Of a stretch of DNA of 64,000 bases, positions 21,972-32,904 are shown in pieces; within the stretch, counting starts at the first letter, position 1; each line of letters starts with the position of its first letter. The position numbers and the translations under genes are program-made. The stretch is from Amoebophrya sp. A120 (taxonomy: Eukaryota; Sar; Dinophyceae; Syndiniales; Amoebophryaceae): the NCBI GenBank assembly GCA_905178155.1, contig CAJINV010000005.1:3106833-3170832 (forward strand), in the 5' to 3' direction. The notes beneath the pieces were generated by a model. That model worked only from the letters and a program-made list of their open reading frames with translations, was not told the DNA's origin and did not search any database.

Positions 21972-23650
21972 AACGTTGTTGCTGCTGTGTTCCGGTAGTA
22001 GAACTTACGACAGTACCTACCGATGCTTCGCCGACAGCCGTGGCCAAGCAAAAGCGTTCGCACGCGTCGGTCTAGTATGAAAGCCCCTGTTCCACCACAC
22101 ACCTCGATCGCAACTACACCAGACAATCACACGACGTGACGAACAAGATCCCCATCGACATTACTCCTGAATTACAATGAAAATAAGCAAAGCCTGTCCC
22201 AGAATGTGGACGGAGAACAGCGCCCACTCGGAATCGCGTCGCGTTCCGCCCTGAAGACGGATCCTTTTCTTTTCAGGGTTGCAAAGTTCTTTCCAAGAAA
22301 AGGCACCCTGGTTGATGTTCTCAATGTGAAGTTTTGGCAGTTCGACGGTCCCCCGGAAGATCCGCGTTGTGCCAGTCTGGCATTACGACCGGACTGCTGT
22401 TTTTGAAAGAGCTACTGTATTAAGCTAATCGACGTGTTTGCCAATTTTGGGCCACTTGGTTATCGAAGTTATCGAGTCAATTGCTGTTTTTTTTTGTTGA
22501 CAGAAGGCACGAGGGGATGATGACAGCGTAATTTTTGACATCTATTTGTCAAGAGGATCACTGTCCCTTAAGATAAAAGACCGCGAGTACAACCTCGAGA
22601 AAAATTCGAACACTTTCATACAAGGAAGGGCAGTCTACCAAGATAGAACCCCACGCCTTTCCATTTCGTTGCTCGTTGTGCTCCTTCGTCGTTCGGGCCT
22701 GCTACTTGCGCTCCGCTGACTTACTTTGGTCGTCCGGGCGTGAAGATTTGCTGACGAGTGACAAAGCTCCGGTGGCCAGGGGGGTTTGGATGACCACGCA
22801 CCGGTGAAGAAGCAGGAACGCAGTAAGTCCGGAGGCAAGTAGTGGTCAGCGGGGAAGGACATCGGGCCCCGGCTGATCAAAGCGTCCTACGTGAAAATAA
22901 ACGCTCGCGGATTGCTTGCAAGTAGTTTTACGAAGATCATCGAGAAACTACGATACAAGGCACGAAATACCAACGGTTTTGGAATAAAAGTAAAGGTAAC
23001 TTCGAGCTGCTCTCCCTACTGCTCTTGGGCTACTTTCATCGTTTGCGAAACAGGTAAACGCCGCCCAGCGACTACTTCACACACTCCTCGGTCAAGGTGA
23101 CATTAGCAAGGCAGAGAGGGTTCGGGCAAATAGAAGAAGCAGAAGAAACAAGCGGCTACACGATTCCACGCAGAGCCGCCTAGACAATTGGTCGCAACAG
23201 GGCCTAGTAATACTTCATAGGGGTGACCGTCTTGACGATTTTGGTGCACAAAATCACGATGAAGCTGTACTTCCTGCGGACCACGCCCACGTCCGGCGAA
23301 GAATAACGAGGTCCACCAACTTCTTGTAGGGAAGGCGAACAAGTAAGTAGCTCGTGCTCGTCCGGTGGTTTAGTACTATCCTCGGGGGGAGACCATCAAT
23401 CGCAACAGCGGCAGACGCAGAACGAAGAAGTTTGCAGGGACCGAGAATAAGAACCACGACGGCACTCTCGGTCCGCTTGCTGCAAGGAGCAGCAGGAAAG
23501 CAAGGAAGTGGATTTCCGAAAGGCTGCTTGGGAAGTAGTGATACCAGCACGTAGTCTTGTACAAGGGGTACTACAACGTCTTTCCTCGTCGCATCAACAG
23601 CACCTGGAAAAAATTGACCGGTTTCCAAAGCCGTAAAAGAAACCATCAAG
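21972..23650. other. intergenic, no gene seen
   Basis: Only short frames without coding-like codon use. The stretch before 23651 is the upstream region of the second ERD2-like gene. No introner ends or RNA genes noticed. Confidence 0.5.
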
Positions 23651-26058
23651 ATGGAAATCCTAATTTACCTGCTCGGCAACCTGTGTTGCATTGCAGCAGC
23701 GGGGTTGCTGGCGAAGCAGCTGCTGACCAGCAATGTAAATACCGAGACGAGCCTGCACATCTCCAAAGACCTGCATATGGCGTGCTCAGCTGGAACAATC
23801 TCAACATAGAGGAATCTGTGATGCAAAGAAAACGCGGATGATCGACCTCGTCTCCTGTCTGCTCAGCATGACAAACAACTTGTGACTGCTGTAAACTGAA
23901 CCAGAGCTGAACCAGAGTTGTCCATGATTAAGAAGAATTGCCGGGCTTCAAATAAGCTGCAGTAAGTACTAGTCTTCGGCACTCCGCAATTTTTGCGTGG
24001 ATAAAAAATACCATGTGAAGATCTCTATTCACATCGTTCTTCCAGTTCAGATCGTTCCAGCTGAGTACGCCATAGTGCAGTACATGCTTTTCTTCGGCTC
24101 CGTATTCCGACTCTATTGGAGCTTGTCACCGCCGGAGATCTGGTAAAAGTTTTGAAATAGGAATAGCAAAAGAAATGTAGAAGTATATTAGTACTCGATC
24201 TCGAATTCTAATAAGTACCAGAGCCAGGCAGAGCATATCTTGAATCACTTTGCACGTGATTAACCCTCACACTCAAGGTCAGAAGAGGCCACAATAGTGC
24301 AGTATCTGTGCTTCGCTGACCTGGCCGGTACCGTCTTACTCTGGGGCCTGTGCGCCGTGCTTTCAACCAAGTTCGGGAAAAACCTCTACTGGGAACTCAC
24401 CGGCGTCCGGTCACAAGACAGCAAAGCGAAAGGTAGGTGAAATAATTTCGATGAGTTTAGCCACGAAAGTGAAAGAATACCGCTCTTCACGTTGCTTGGA
24501 TATCATATTCGCAATGTGAAGATTTGGAACTTTTTCTCAGCTTCGGCACGACTTCGCGTGTATGAAAACAATGGATATAAAAACACCACAGCGAAGAAAC
24601 CAGCGGAAGGTTTTACTGCTCTCTTGACCTGGTATCGTAGAGAGAATAACTAGAATGTCGCATCTTTGTAGTTGCAAAATTCAATGACAATCAATGAAGT
24701 AAGAACTACTTGAAGAACTACAACATTTTGAGAAATTGTGTCATGGGAAAGCCCATGGCATGCATGTTAAGACCAGACGAATCTTTTCGCGTGTTCATTT
24801 CCACGGGACAAAGCCGACATACTAGCTTTTTTCTATGTGATACCTAGCCAATACTTTCGGTAGCCGCTGGCGTTCTGGCGTGGTTAGCAACGCATGTCCT
24901 GCCGAGCTTAAGTGGACCAACAGCTTGGCCCTTCGTGGATTGGGCAGTACGTTATGAAATGTTTGTTTCAATATGCTTTTTCTTGGAAAACATATGTGAA
25001 TGAGCAAGTTTGTTGTTTGCTTGATACTTAGACTTACCAAAAATTCTGTCCAGGTTGTGTGGAACATGCTTATCGACGGAATGGCAATGATATCCAACGA
25101 AGATCGTTTGGATTCGTGTAATTGGAAATAAATCTGTATACACAGAGACCAAGAAGTTGCTCTTGCACCACTTCGTCTCATGCCGGATATCGATATTCTG
25201 CATGACAGGCTTCGTGCTTCGGGCAGCACAAAGATTGTTGTTTTTGTACAGAGGGAGGACGCTTCATTGACTTTGACTCCTTTTTGTTTTGTTGGATAAC
25301 TGCTGCCACAAATTCTGACTCTGTCCGCGTCAGAGGAAAAAACACCAAGAATAACATCGCACTTCGTTGGCTTGCTGTGCGTAGGTACTTTATTTTACAA
25401 GAAGTGCTATACTTGAACATGATGATGATAGTGGTTCGGAATTGCCTGGAAATTATCCTGACATGTTGATTCGTAAGTCATGCGAACTTCCCTTATGTAC
25501 GGAAGAACAGCTTGGATCGATTATGTCGGTCAAAAACTACAAATCAAAAAGGTCGCGTCTTGCGCATGATTTTTTGGATCTGGTTATCCACTGGGAAACA
25601 TCAGGCGGAGCAAGATTGAGTAACATATTTCGGGGTCACGTCACGTTGCTCCATTAAGTTCGGCGGGGCGAAGATCTGTCATGTTTTTGTCGAAACGCGA
25701 CGCCGACGCCGGGCCGTGAGTTCGGCGGAGCCAATCTGTCATTCAGATTTCTATGCGATTGCAAATCTAACAAATCCGTTGAGTCGACGAGTACTTTCGT
25801 TTCATCGACTTTGGCAGGCTGTCGAGGAGGTCATCTGAACGCAACTAAACATGATACTCACTTCTGCTTCCTTGCCTGTTTTCCATTCGATCCCATTTGG
25901 TGTTCCACCCAGAAGCCGGACACGCCATGTGGACTTTCATCCTGCCGGACCTGATGCACAGCGTGGTGATGGCGGACTTTTTGTACCACTACGTCCAGAA
26001 GGTAAAACGCGACGCGAAAGAAATGCTCAACTTCGGTTACGACTACGCGCACGCGTAA
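23651..26058 (+). CDS. ERD2/KDEL-receptor-like protein, paralogue 2, with introners
   Basis: This paralogue of the gene at 17002 was rebuilt by aligning exons to it. Exons: 23651-23775, 24080 to about 24145, about 24280-24433, 24541-24632, 24848-24946, 25054 to about 25110, 25334-25384, 25552 to about 25585, and about 25899-26058. Matching blocks include MEILIYLLGNLCCIAAAG, SKDLQYMLFFGSVFRLYW, SPPEIWSEE, LLWGLCAVLST, AWLATHVLPSL, DWAVVWNMLIDGMAM, SHFVGLLCVGRVLRMIFW and PDLMHSVVMADFLYHYVQKV. It therefore keeps the receptor fold and the Arg and acidic-helix positions. The segment after DGMAM (25100-25333) is the weakest part of the model: the PQ motif is not visible there, so local decay or a non-canonical intron is possible. 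Several introns are GT-AG; two are introners. Confidence 0.7.
23776..24074. mobile_element. introner element, separate inverted-repeat type
   Basis: The left arm tatggcgtgctcagctggaa and the inverted right arm tatggcgtactcagctggaa differ at one base over 20. Flanks ctgca and gtgca differ at one base. Deletion gives SKDLQYMLFFG, aligning without gap to SKDMQLMLFLG in the paralogue, which has no intron there. Confidence 0.9.
24633..24842. mobile_element. introner element, family B
   Basis: The left arm tatcgtagagagaataactag and the inverted right arm tatcacatagaaaaaagctag pair over about 20 bases. Flanks cctgg and cctag differ at one base. Deletion joins ALLTW to PILSVAAG, matching RYTRWPFLTGGA in the uninterrupted paralogue. 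Confidence 0.85.
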
Positions 26059-27087
26059 GCCAGTGCAATAGAATGTGGGTGGATTGTCAAAATGACAAGA
26101 GTACTTACTTTCTTCACTTGTTCGTACTTGTTTCTCATGCGTGAAATAAGGCTAGGCCGCCGGTCTAGCCTGTTTCACAGGGAAGGCAAGTGACGCGGCT
26201 AAAGATTGCAGGCTTGTTCATTCCCATGGACGAGGCTGCTTAAAACATTGGCAGGAGTGTCTGTCTTTGCCCCAAACCGCAGGCGAACTCGACTTTGCTT
26301 ATCATGGGTAAAGTTTGCCACGCGTCGCGTGCATTTGCCGCGCCGCCAGGCTGGCGTCGTGTTTATGCGAGACAAACTGCTAATGTCCATTTTGTCGATT
26401 CCCCACCTCGCATTCGTTCCCATAACGCAGTATAAGGAGCAGGCTGACCGTCTAGTAAAACAAAAACTACCACGAGGCAGAGTCCGGATTTCCGCTTTTT
26501 CACAGAAGACGACACGACCCGGCTCCTCCTGAACCGTCTTGGAAGATGATAAAACACTACTACCTCGCGCGCACCTTAACCAGCAGACCGGCTGTTCTTG
26601 TCCTGTTCAATTTTTGCGGATTAATGTCACGAAATATCAAATATTTTTCCACAATTCCTTGCTTTTCCGCGACGCTCTGTGCCCTGTACTCCAGGCAGAG
26701 TTGGCTTCTCTTCTTTCGATGACGACAGGAGAACAAATTGTACAAAGAAAAGAAAAACTAGGACGCTTCCGATTGGAATCGTCCCTTGGTTGAAGCAATG
26801 GCCTTGGACGCAAGTATACAAACTACAAGAAACACATTCGATGCTTTTGATACACATCATTCAAAAACTCCGATAGAATCGATTTTCAAAGTTGAAAAGG
26901 TCTGGCGAAACTAAAATGATCAACTTATAAGCAGGACGACAATAAAGGAGCAGTAGCAGTACGAAGACGCTCACTTACCTTGCGAAAAAAACGCAGAAGA
27001 ATTTGTTTATTGTGCATTAGACTAGTTGCCGCAATCAGCCATGTTCCTGTCTTGTTCATACAGTACGCTTAAGAAGGCACAGATTGT
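26059..27087. other. intergenic, no gene seen
   Basis: A spacer after the second ERD2-like gene. A small GC hairpin lies near 26151-26172 (ggctag / ctagcc). The 108-codon frame at 26206 lacks an ATG start and coding character. Confidence 0.45.
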
Positions 27088-28043
27088 CAGGGGTGCAGAG
27101 CTCAAAAGTCGCTCATTTTCGTTTCGCACGTCGCTCACGGTCCTCCGTGGAATTTTCTCGAGGCGAAAAAAAATGTTTTGGAACGGAAAAAGACCGCGCC
27201 GCGAGTGGCAATCTCTGCCCTTTCCACTCTGAAAAATGCCCAGCCTGTGACAGTATAGATCGGGCTTTTTCAGAAGTAATTAGCGGAAAAACAAAAGAGC
27301 AAAGTGCCGGGAAAGCGTTTTGAGACTTTTCGAAACGTTAGTCAAAAGAACGCAGCACCGCAGTCGCGCCTGCCCTCGCTTGCCCACCCTTGTTTCTGCG
27401 CGACGGCTTTTGGAGAAGCCCCGGGCCCCAATCTCTGGGGCCGCCGGCGGAATTTTCTGTGACAGAGGCTGCAGTGAGGCCTCAATTCTCTTCGACCTTT
27501 TCTCGGGCTCCGGGTCAGAAGATTTCCTCTGAGGCGCTTTTTGCGGCGCCGTGGGTCAAAAAGCGGCAGAATTTGCGCTTTTTGGGCCGCGGCGCGCCGA
27601 AAAGCGTCTCAGAGGGTGCTTCCGACTCGTGGTCCGAAAACGATTATTCCTCTAGCTCTCGCAGAGAATGTCCGCAAGCGGCTGCGGAAATTGGGCTCCG
27701 AGGTTTCCTCAGAAAATCTTTCCGTGGAAACGCACTCCGTTCGCGGAGAGCAATTGCCCAGCGAGGGCAGCTGTGGTATGCTGCAACTCGTCAATGTTTC
27801 CGAAAAATTTCAGGCGCTTTTTCTCCTATCTGCATTTGCGTACTTCGCTCTTTGCTTCTGAGAAAATCTGGTCGCCATTCTACACAGATTGGGGCTTTTT
27901 CAGAGGCAAAATGGCAAAAATAGCAACTCGCCGAGCGCTCTTTTGCCATTCCGCAAAAAAAATTTCACGTCTGGAAATTCTCACAGACGACCGTGAGCGA
28001 CGTACGAAACGAATTTGAGCGACTTTGGAGCTCTGCACCCCTG
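27088..28043. mobile_element. long-terminal-inverted-repeat foldback element
   Basis: Both ends carry caggggtgcagagctc as inverted copies. Imperfect pairing then continues inward for roughly 150 bases, including gtcgctcacggtc and cgtttcg blocks on each arm. The interior is GC-richer than its surroundings and rich in ttttc/gaaaa motifs. No transposase-like frame is evident, so this is a non-autonomous MITE or foldback element, unlike the introners in size and position. No clear target duplication was found (attgt against ggccg). Confidence 0.75.
27529..27612. repeat. inner inverted repeat within the foldback element
   Basis: cctctgaggcgctttttgcg pairs with an inverted partner (cctctgagacgcttttcggc on the minus strand) about 40 bases away. 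This suggests a second, internal hairpin or a nested unit. Confidence 0.55.
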
Positions 28044-28466
28044 GGCCGCCCGTGCCTTCATAAGTACGCTTTCGTTCCTCCTGTCGTGCTTGAGCTCCTC
28101 ATGCCCAATACTAAGGCACTCGGTACTTTCAAACCTAGTCGCCCTCGGTCTGTAGTGTTACTGCTTCTTTCTCACGTTCCCTGTCCACTGACGCGAGAGT
28201 GTGTTGAATCAGGAATATTTCGAAAAGCAATACTACAGGAGATGCTTTTTCCTGTGCTAGTAACGTAAAAATCTTGATTGGAATTTACTGAATGAGGAAT
28301 TATCGTCCGCAGAAGAATTGTTGCAACAAACGGGCAAACAGATGATAAGGAAATTGCCAGGGGGGTTGCTTTAAATGAAAATTAAAATGTACAAGGGCCG
28401 CGAGTCAACAACAACGTCGTTGCTCGGTTAATATCGTTTTTTCCTTTTAAGCCAAATCGCATAGTT

Positions 28467-28859
28467 ATGGCCACCGCTAGTACACCATCCTCCTCCTCGC
28501 CCACGCCAAACGGGAGCAATTTGAGCACGCCACTTGCCCTGGATCGCGATTGTTTCGAATTCGTGAAGCGCATGCTTGTCACGTTTGCGAGCGAGCACAA
28601 CGCAGAACTGGGAGCGAGCGACACCACCGTGGCTCAGTGCCGGCACAAGGCGAACAACTATCGGCGGGAGTACGACGAGGGGCACAAGTACACTGCAGCC
28701 GGTGGAAAAAGTGACCAAAGCGGGACTTCTAAAAAAAGCGGTTTCATCTCTCGTGACAGCGACAACGGAACTTCCACGAAAAACCCTCCGGATCTTTCCT
28801 GTTTGCTGAAGGGCTGGTGCGGAGAGGAGTTTTCTTTGCTTTCGCAGTGTTGGATATGA
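28467..28859 (+). CDS. small hypothetical protein, possibly first exon of a longer gene
   Basis: A 130-codon frame from the ATG at 28467 to TGA has GC-biased third positions and a Ser/Pro-rich start followed by a helical, charged block (DRDCFEFVKRMLVTFASEH, then CRHKANNYRREYDE). Codon use and a plausible start support it as real. The end may be read-through into an intron: two further coding-like pieces lie downstream in one frame (29071-29120, ECCEANAHDQVHLC; and about 29181-29310, SNFDKTICRKDVYRLCDC), both rich in Cys. I could not fix the splice sites. The family is not recognised; the Cys spacing does not match a twin CX9C motif. Confidence 0.55.
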   Translation: MATASTPSSSSPTPNGSNLSTPLALDRDCFEFVKRMLVTFASEHNAELGASDTTVAQCRHKANNYRREYDEGHKYTAAGGKSDQSGTSKKSGFISRDSDNGTSTKNPPDLSCLLKGWCGEEFSLLSQCWI

Positions 28860-29870
28860 GAGAAGTGTGCACAACAATTCCCGCTCCGCTGGTTACGCCC
28901 TAGGATTTCTTTGAAGGGCCTCGTCATGTTGGGCGATAACAAGCAGCAACAGAAATAACACGGTCTACGAATGTAGTGTCTCTCTGCCTCTCAAGAACGG
29001 GCCCAAGAACAGATTGTGATGTCGTTCGGGCTAGTACTTCCGTATCGATAATAAACCGTCGCGCTTCGCAGTGCAGGAGTGCTGTGAAGCGAATGCACAT
29101 GATCAGGTGCATCTTTGTATAATATCCTTGCAGCTAGATAAGATAAAATGCAGCGGAAGTTATTGTGCACTTTCATACCGGGCCAGCAATTTCGACAAGA
29201 CCATCTGCCGGAAAGACGTCTATCGGCTCTGTGATTGCATACGGCAGAAGTACACGAATGCCGTCCTCTTGACTACACAGCAAAATCATGCTACTGGAAC
29301 AAATGGCAATAAAGGTCCGGCAGTTGCCCGATCGATGCCGCGTTTGTGCCGAAACGATAATTTCTAAAAAAGCGGCATGCTGCAATAATTACGTTGGATA
29401 TAATCTGCTCCCGGGATTTCATCAAACTAATTTGATCCAGATGTTTTTTGTGGTGTCTCTTTCTGAACATCCCCTCGACGCAACACTCGTTCGTTGTCGA
29501 TTTTTTCCGTGCCCTTGGAGTTATGTTATTCGTAGTCGTTATTTTGTTCGACTTGCTGTACTAGCTGCGTGTCGTGCTCGTGTCCGTGTGTGCGACTGCG
29601 AACAACTGTTGTGTAGCAGAAATATTGAGAGACGAGTGATTTTGACGAGTAGAAACCGTTCCGGGCGGAGAACATCAAGTGTGGTTTACGAGGGAAGCAA
29701 TACGATGGTTGGCCAAGTAAATTACATTTTGCTTTAACACAGTGTATAAAAACCAGCACTGTGTATAAAAACAGAACAAACGCATGATCCAATAGGCTTG
29801 GGAGTACGACATCAGCAGAAACGCATGGATGTGCATCTTGCATTCTGGTATTTAAGACAAAAGAAAAACC
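28860..29870. other. region with possible downstream exons and spacer
   Basis: It contains the possible exons at 29071-29120 and 29181-29310 noted for the small gene at 28467. The remainder is AT-rich. A 16-bp direct repeat, cactgtgtataaaaac-like, lies near 29739-29774. Confidence 0.35.
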
Positions 29871-32800
29871 ATGTTTCACAACTTTGGCGTCGGGTACGGC
29901 ACCCCGAACCAGATCCTGCACCAGGACTATGGAGATGGGGTCGAGCACGTGGCGAGTTTTTCGAAGTCCCGTTCGCTCGTGGACGGGAACAACATTCCCA
30001 TTCGCCCGGGCGACCAGCTGGAACAGATTCGCGACTTTGAGCTGTATATGCATCACAAAAGTTGTCATTGGGTCTGGTATCTTGTCATGCTGATGCTATC
30101 GTGTGGAAGAAGGCACACGCACACGTCAAAAGACAGCTACGCACGTTTGCAAGGTTTCTCGCTACTGTGCGTTCATCGTGCCTACTGCGCATGAGAAGTC
30201 GCGGTTTCGCATGACGAAGGAGCCGCGCTTTTGCGCAATGTGCATGACAGAATCCATGACCTTGCAAGCAGCGCATTGCAAGGAAGTATGGAAACGCTCA
30301 AGTAGATCAAGACTCAGACATGTTTGCGATGCATACTCTACAAGCGGCAGCAGTTCGACGAGGCCTACCGGACCTACGAGAGTGCACAGCCCTCCATCGC
30401 TCTCATTTGTCATGCAAAATGCCGTATGTAGTTCTTCTTCTTCCTGCCTTTTGGGACAACGGGTTGCATGACACATTCAGCAAAAACATTACTACACTCG
30501 CCGCAGTACTAGCTTGCCATGCAGGCACTGGATCCATGTTAGTTCTACTTCGTTGGTCTTTCTAGCGCTGATCAACATCCCTCCCGCCTGCAAATGAGGG
30601 GAAGAGGGCGTGGCGCACGCTGATAGGACCCCGACCCTGCGGCCCGAAGAATACGGCAGCCGGGCGCGGTTGGCCGCACAGCAGCTCCTCAACGAGGTGT
30701 ATGATTTGTACAAGACTGTGAAGCGCAACGTCGAGGTTCTCGTACACGAAATCTTGCCGAAAGCGAATGAGCTACTGCTCAAGGACGGCGTGGTGCAGAA
30801 GTGCGCGGTGTTTGGGTCGGAGCGGAAGCCGCAGGTGGGCGAGTACGAAGCACTGGTAAAGAAGTACGGGACCACGTCCTCTACAGCAGGGGGAAATAAA
30901 CAAAATCAAGTTCTCGCGCTCGGCTTGTCCAAGGAGGAAAATTTACGGCGGCTGCGGGTCTTTCGCGCGGTGGAGCAGATTCAGACGTTTGTGAAAAATT
31001 GGACCGCGGACGAGGAGGACCGCGAGGAGCTGGAGAACAGCTTGTCCTATCTGGACTCGGCGGATTTGCGGAAAATCGAGAAGCTGCAGTTTGCGCTCCC
31101 AGACGCCGAGGAAGTGTTCGAGTTTGAGCACCAAGGAGTACTAAATGGTGCCCACCAAGGAGCCATGGGGAACCAAGAAATGCTGACCACGGAGCAGAAA
31201 CTCGCTCTCAACCTCGGGCGGAAGAAGGAGCGCGAGGCGTTTTACGGCAAGCAGCTGACGACGGTGTGGAAGATGCTAGAGAAACGGATCAAGCGGCCGT
31301 TCGAGGATCCGTGCCGCGGGCCGCTGCTCGCCGCCTACGGCGAAGCGGAGAAGATCGCCAACGAGTCGGTGGCGCTGCTGAAGAAAGTGACCAACGCTTA
31401 CGAGCAGGCTGAGCTCGCATATCCAGGAGAAAAGATTGCTCAGCATAGGTATCTATCAGGTTTGCGAAGATGCAAAAATGGATAGGACAACATGAGATTC
31501 ATAGCGTCATGGGCCGCTCCTGCCCGTGATAAATGTTGTTTGTGTATTTGTTATTGCATGCCCTGTGCTGTTTTTTCCTCTGCGATACCGCAAGGCACGG
31601 GGTTCTGGACGTGATTGGCGTGGGCGTGCCGCCCGTGAAAATCGAAAAGGACGCGAAGACCGGCTTCCTGTACCCGCGCACCGGCACGGGGTTGCCGTTG
31701 TCCTCCTCTCCTTCATCTTCGAACTCCACCTACGGCACCAGCAGGGGCGCAATCGGTACTACTAGTAGTGCTTCTCCCAGCAGCACAACAAGAACGACCG
31801 CCGGCCCCCCACCAGGCCCGCCCTTTTCGCAACTGCCGTCGGTGCCGCCAAATGACATGGACATCGAGTTTGCCATATCAAATGCAAATATGTCTGGGTC
31901 TGGAAACTTGTAATGCTGCGTTGGGAGTAGTGAATGCTCTGCAATGCACAGCCAAGCATGAGAAATACAAATATCTGCGCTTCTTTGAGTTGCGTTTTTC
32001 GCATGACAAACTGCGTCTTTGCATGACAGGCAAAGGCGTCTCTTCTTGGACACGCATCGCAAACTTTTTGGTCATGCCAGACAAGCATGACAAATCTTGC
32101 AGTCTTCCAGGCCCAGACATTTTTGCATTTGATATGCCACCGACACCCCGGACCCGTACGCAACCGAGGAGGAAACGCTGCGCGCGCACGACGACCCCTT
32201 CGGGCTGGAGGCGAAGTACTGGCACCCGCTGGACCCGTTTCACCTGCGCAAATCGCAGGAGGTCGAGCGGGAGCTGGTGGCCCGGGCGCGGTACGAGCAG
32301 GAAAGACAGACCCTGAACCAGGGCACGCCGGAGCCGGGTACCACCAGCCCCGACCGGGATTTTGCCGCCGGCAAGGACGGCAGCGAGGGCATCTCCGGGT
32401 CCACCCCACCCGCGGAACCCGACATGGCGGAGGCGCTCATGGGGAACATTTCCAACGAGAATCCGTCCACGGCCGAGTTGCAGAGTTCCGAACCGTATCA
32501 AATGCAAAAATGTCTGGGTCTGGAAACTTGTAATGCTAAAAGTGAATGAGAATGATAGACGCGCCGCAAGACGCAGCTATGCATGACAAATTTTGTGGCT
32601 GCCATGTCTTACGTATTCCGCATGGCAAGCTGCCTTTTCGCATGACACTCAGGAGGGCTCTTTCGTGCCTATGCAACACAGATTCTCGAGTCATGCCAGA
32701 CAAGCATGACAAACTTGCATTATTCCAGACCCAGACACTTTTGCACTTGATAAGCCGCAAGCGGAAAGTGGGCCGCGCGAGGAGGACGTCCCCCAGCCGT

Positions 32801-32904
32801 TCTCGCGCACCACACCACTGATAACCGCACCGGCCGGCCCGCAGTCCAAGCCCGGGGTGGTCATGCCGGACATCTTTCGCTCGAATCCGGCCGACATGTT
32901 CTAA
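29871..32904 (+). CDS. coiled-coil protein with five introners
   Basis: Exons: 29871-30046, 30341-30374, 30631-31449, 31593-31875, 32140-32495 and 32758-32904. All joins keep frame when the unit plus 5 nt is removed. The protein of about 600 residues starts MFHNFGVGYGTPNQIL. Its middle is long and helical, with heptad-like runs (RLAAQQLLNEVYDLYKTVKR, REAFYGKQLTTVWKMLEKR). A Ser/Thr/Pro-rich linker follows, then a charged segment (LEAKYWHPLDPFHLRKSQEV) and a Pro-rich tail ending SNPADMF. There is no signal peptide or membrane segment, so it is probably cytoplasmic and structural. The family is not recognised. The strict dependence of the frame on introner removal makes the exon structure more secure than the function. 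Confidence 0.75.
30047..30335. mobile_element. introner element, diverged family A
   Basis: The left arm begins tatgcatcacaaaagttgtc; the inverted right arm begins tatgcatcgcaaacatgtct. Flanks ctgta and ctcta differ at one base. Deletion joins DFELY to KRQQFDEAY. Confidence 0.8.
30375..30625. mobile_element. introner element, separate inverted-repeat type
   Basis: The left arm tacgagagtgcacagccc and the inverted right arm tatcagcgtgcgccacgccc share a gapped pairing that ends in ctcatttg on both sides. Exact duplication ggacc. Deletion joins EAYRT to PTLRPEEYG. Confidence 0.75.
31450..31587. mobile_element. short introner-like intron
   Basis: It begins tatctatcagg and ends gcgata, with weak inverted pairing. 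Deleting the unit plus 5 nt joins IAQHR to RHGVLDVIG. A GT-AG reading (31449-31595) also keeps frame, one Arg shorter. Confidence 0.5.
31876..32134. mobile_element. introner element, family A
   Basis: Family A ends (tatcaaatgcaaatatg, tctgggtctgg). Exact duplication tgcca. Deletion joins MDIEFA to TDTPDPYA. Confidence 0.9.
32496..32752. mobile_element. introner element, family A
   Basis: Family A ends. Flanks aaccg and agccg differ at one base. Deletion joins LQSSEP to QAESGPREED. Confidence 0.9.

Noticed and set aside
26206-26532. 108-codon + frame
   Set aside because: Non-ATG start, no homology recognised, no codon bias.
27390-27923. 177-codon + frame
   Set aside because: It lies inside the foldback element, without a good start, and its composition follows the repeat structure.
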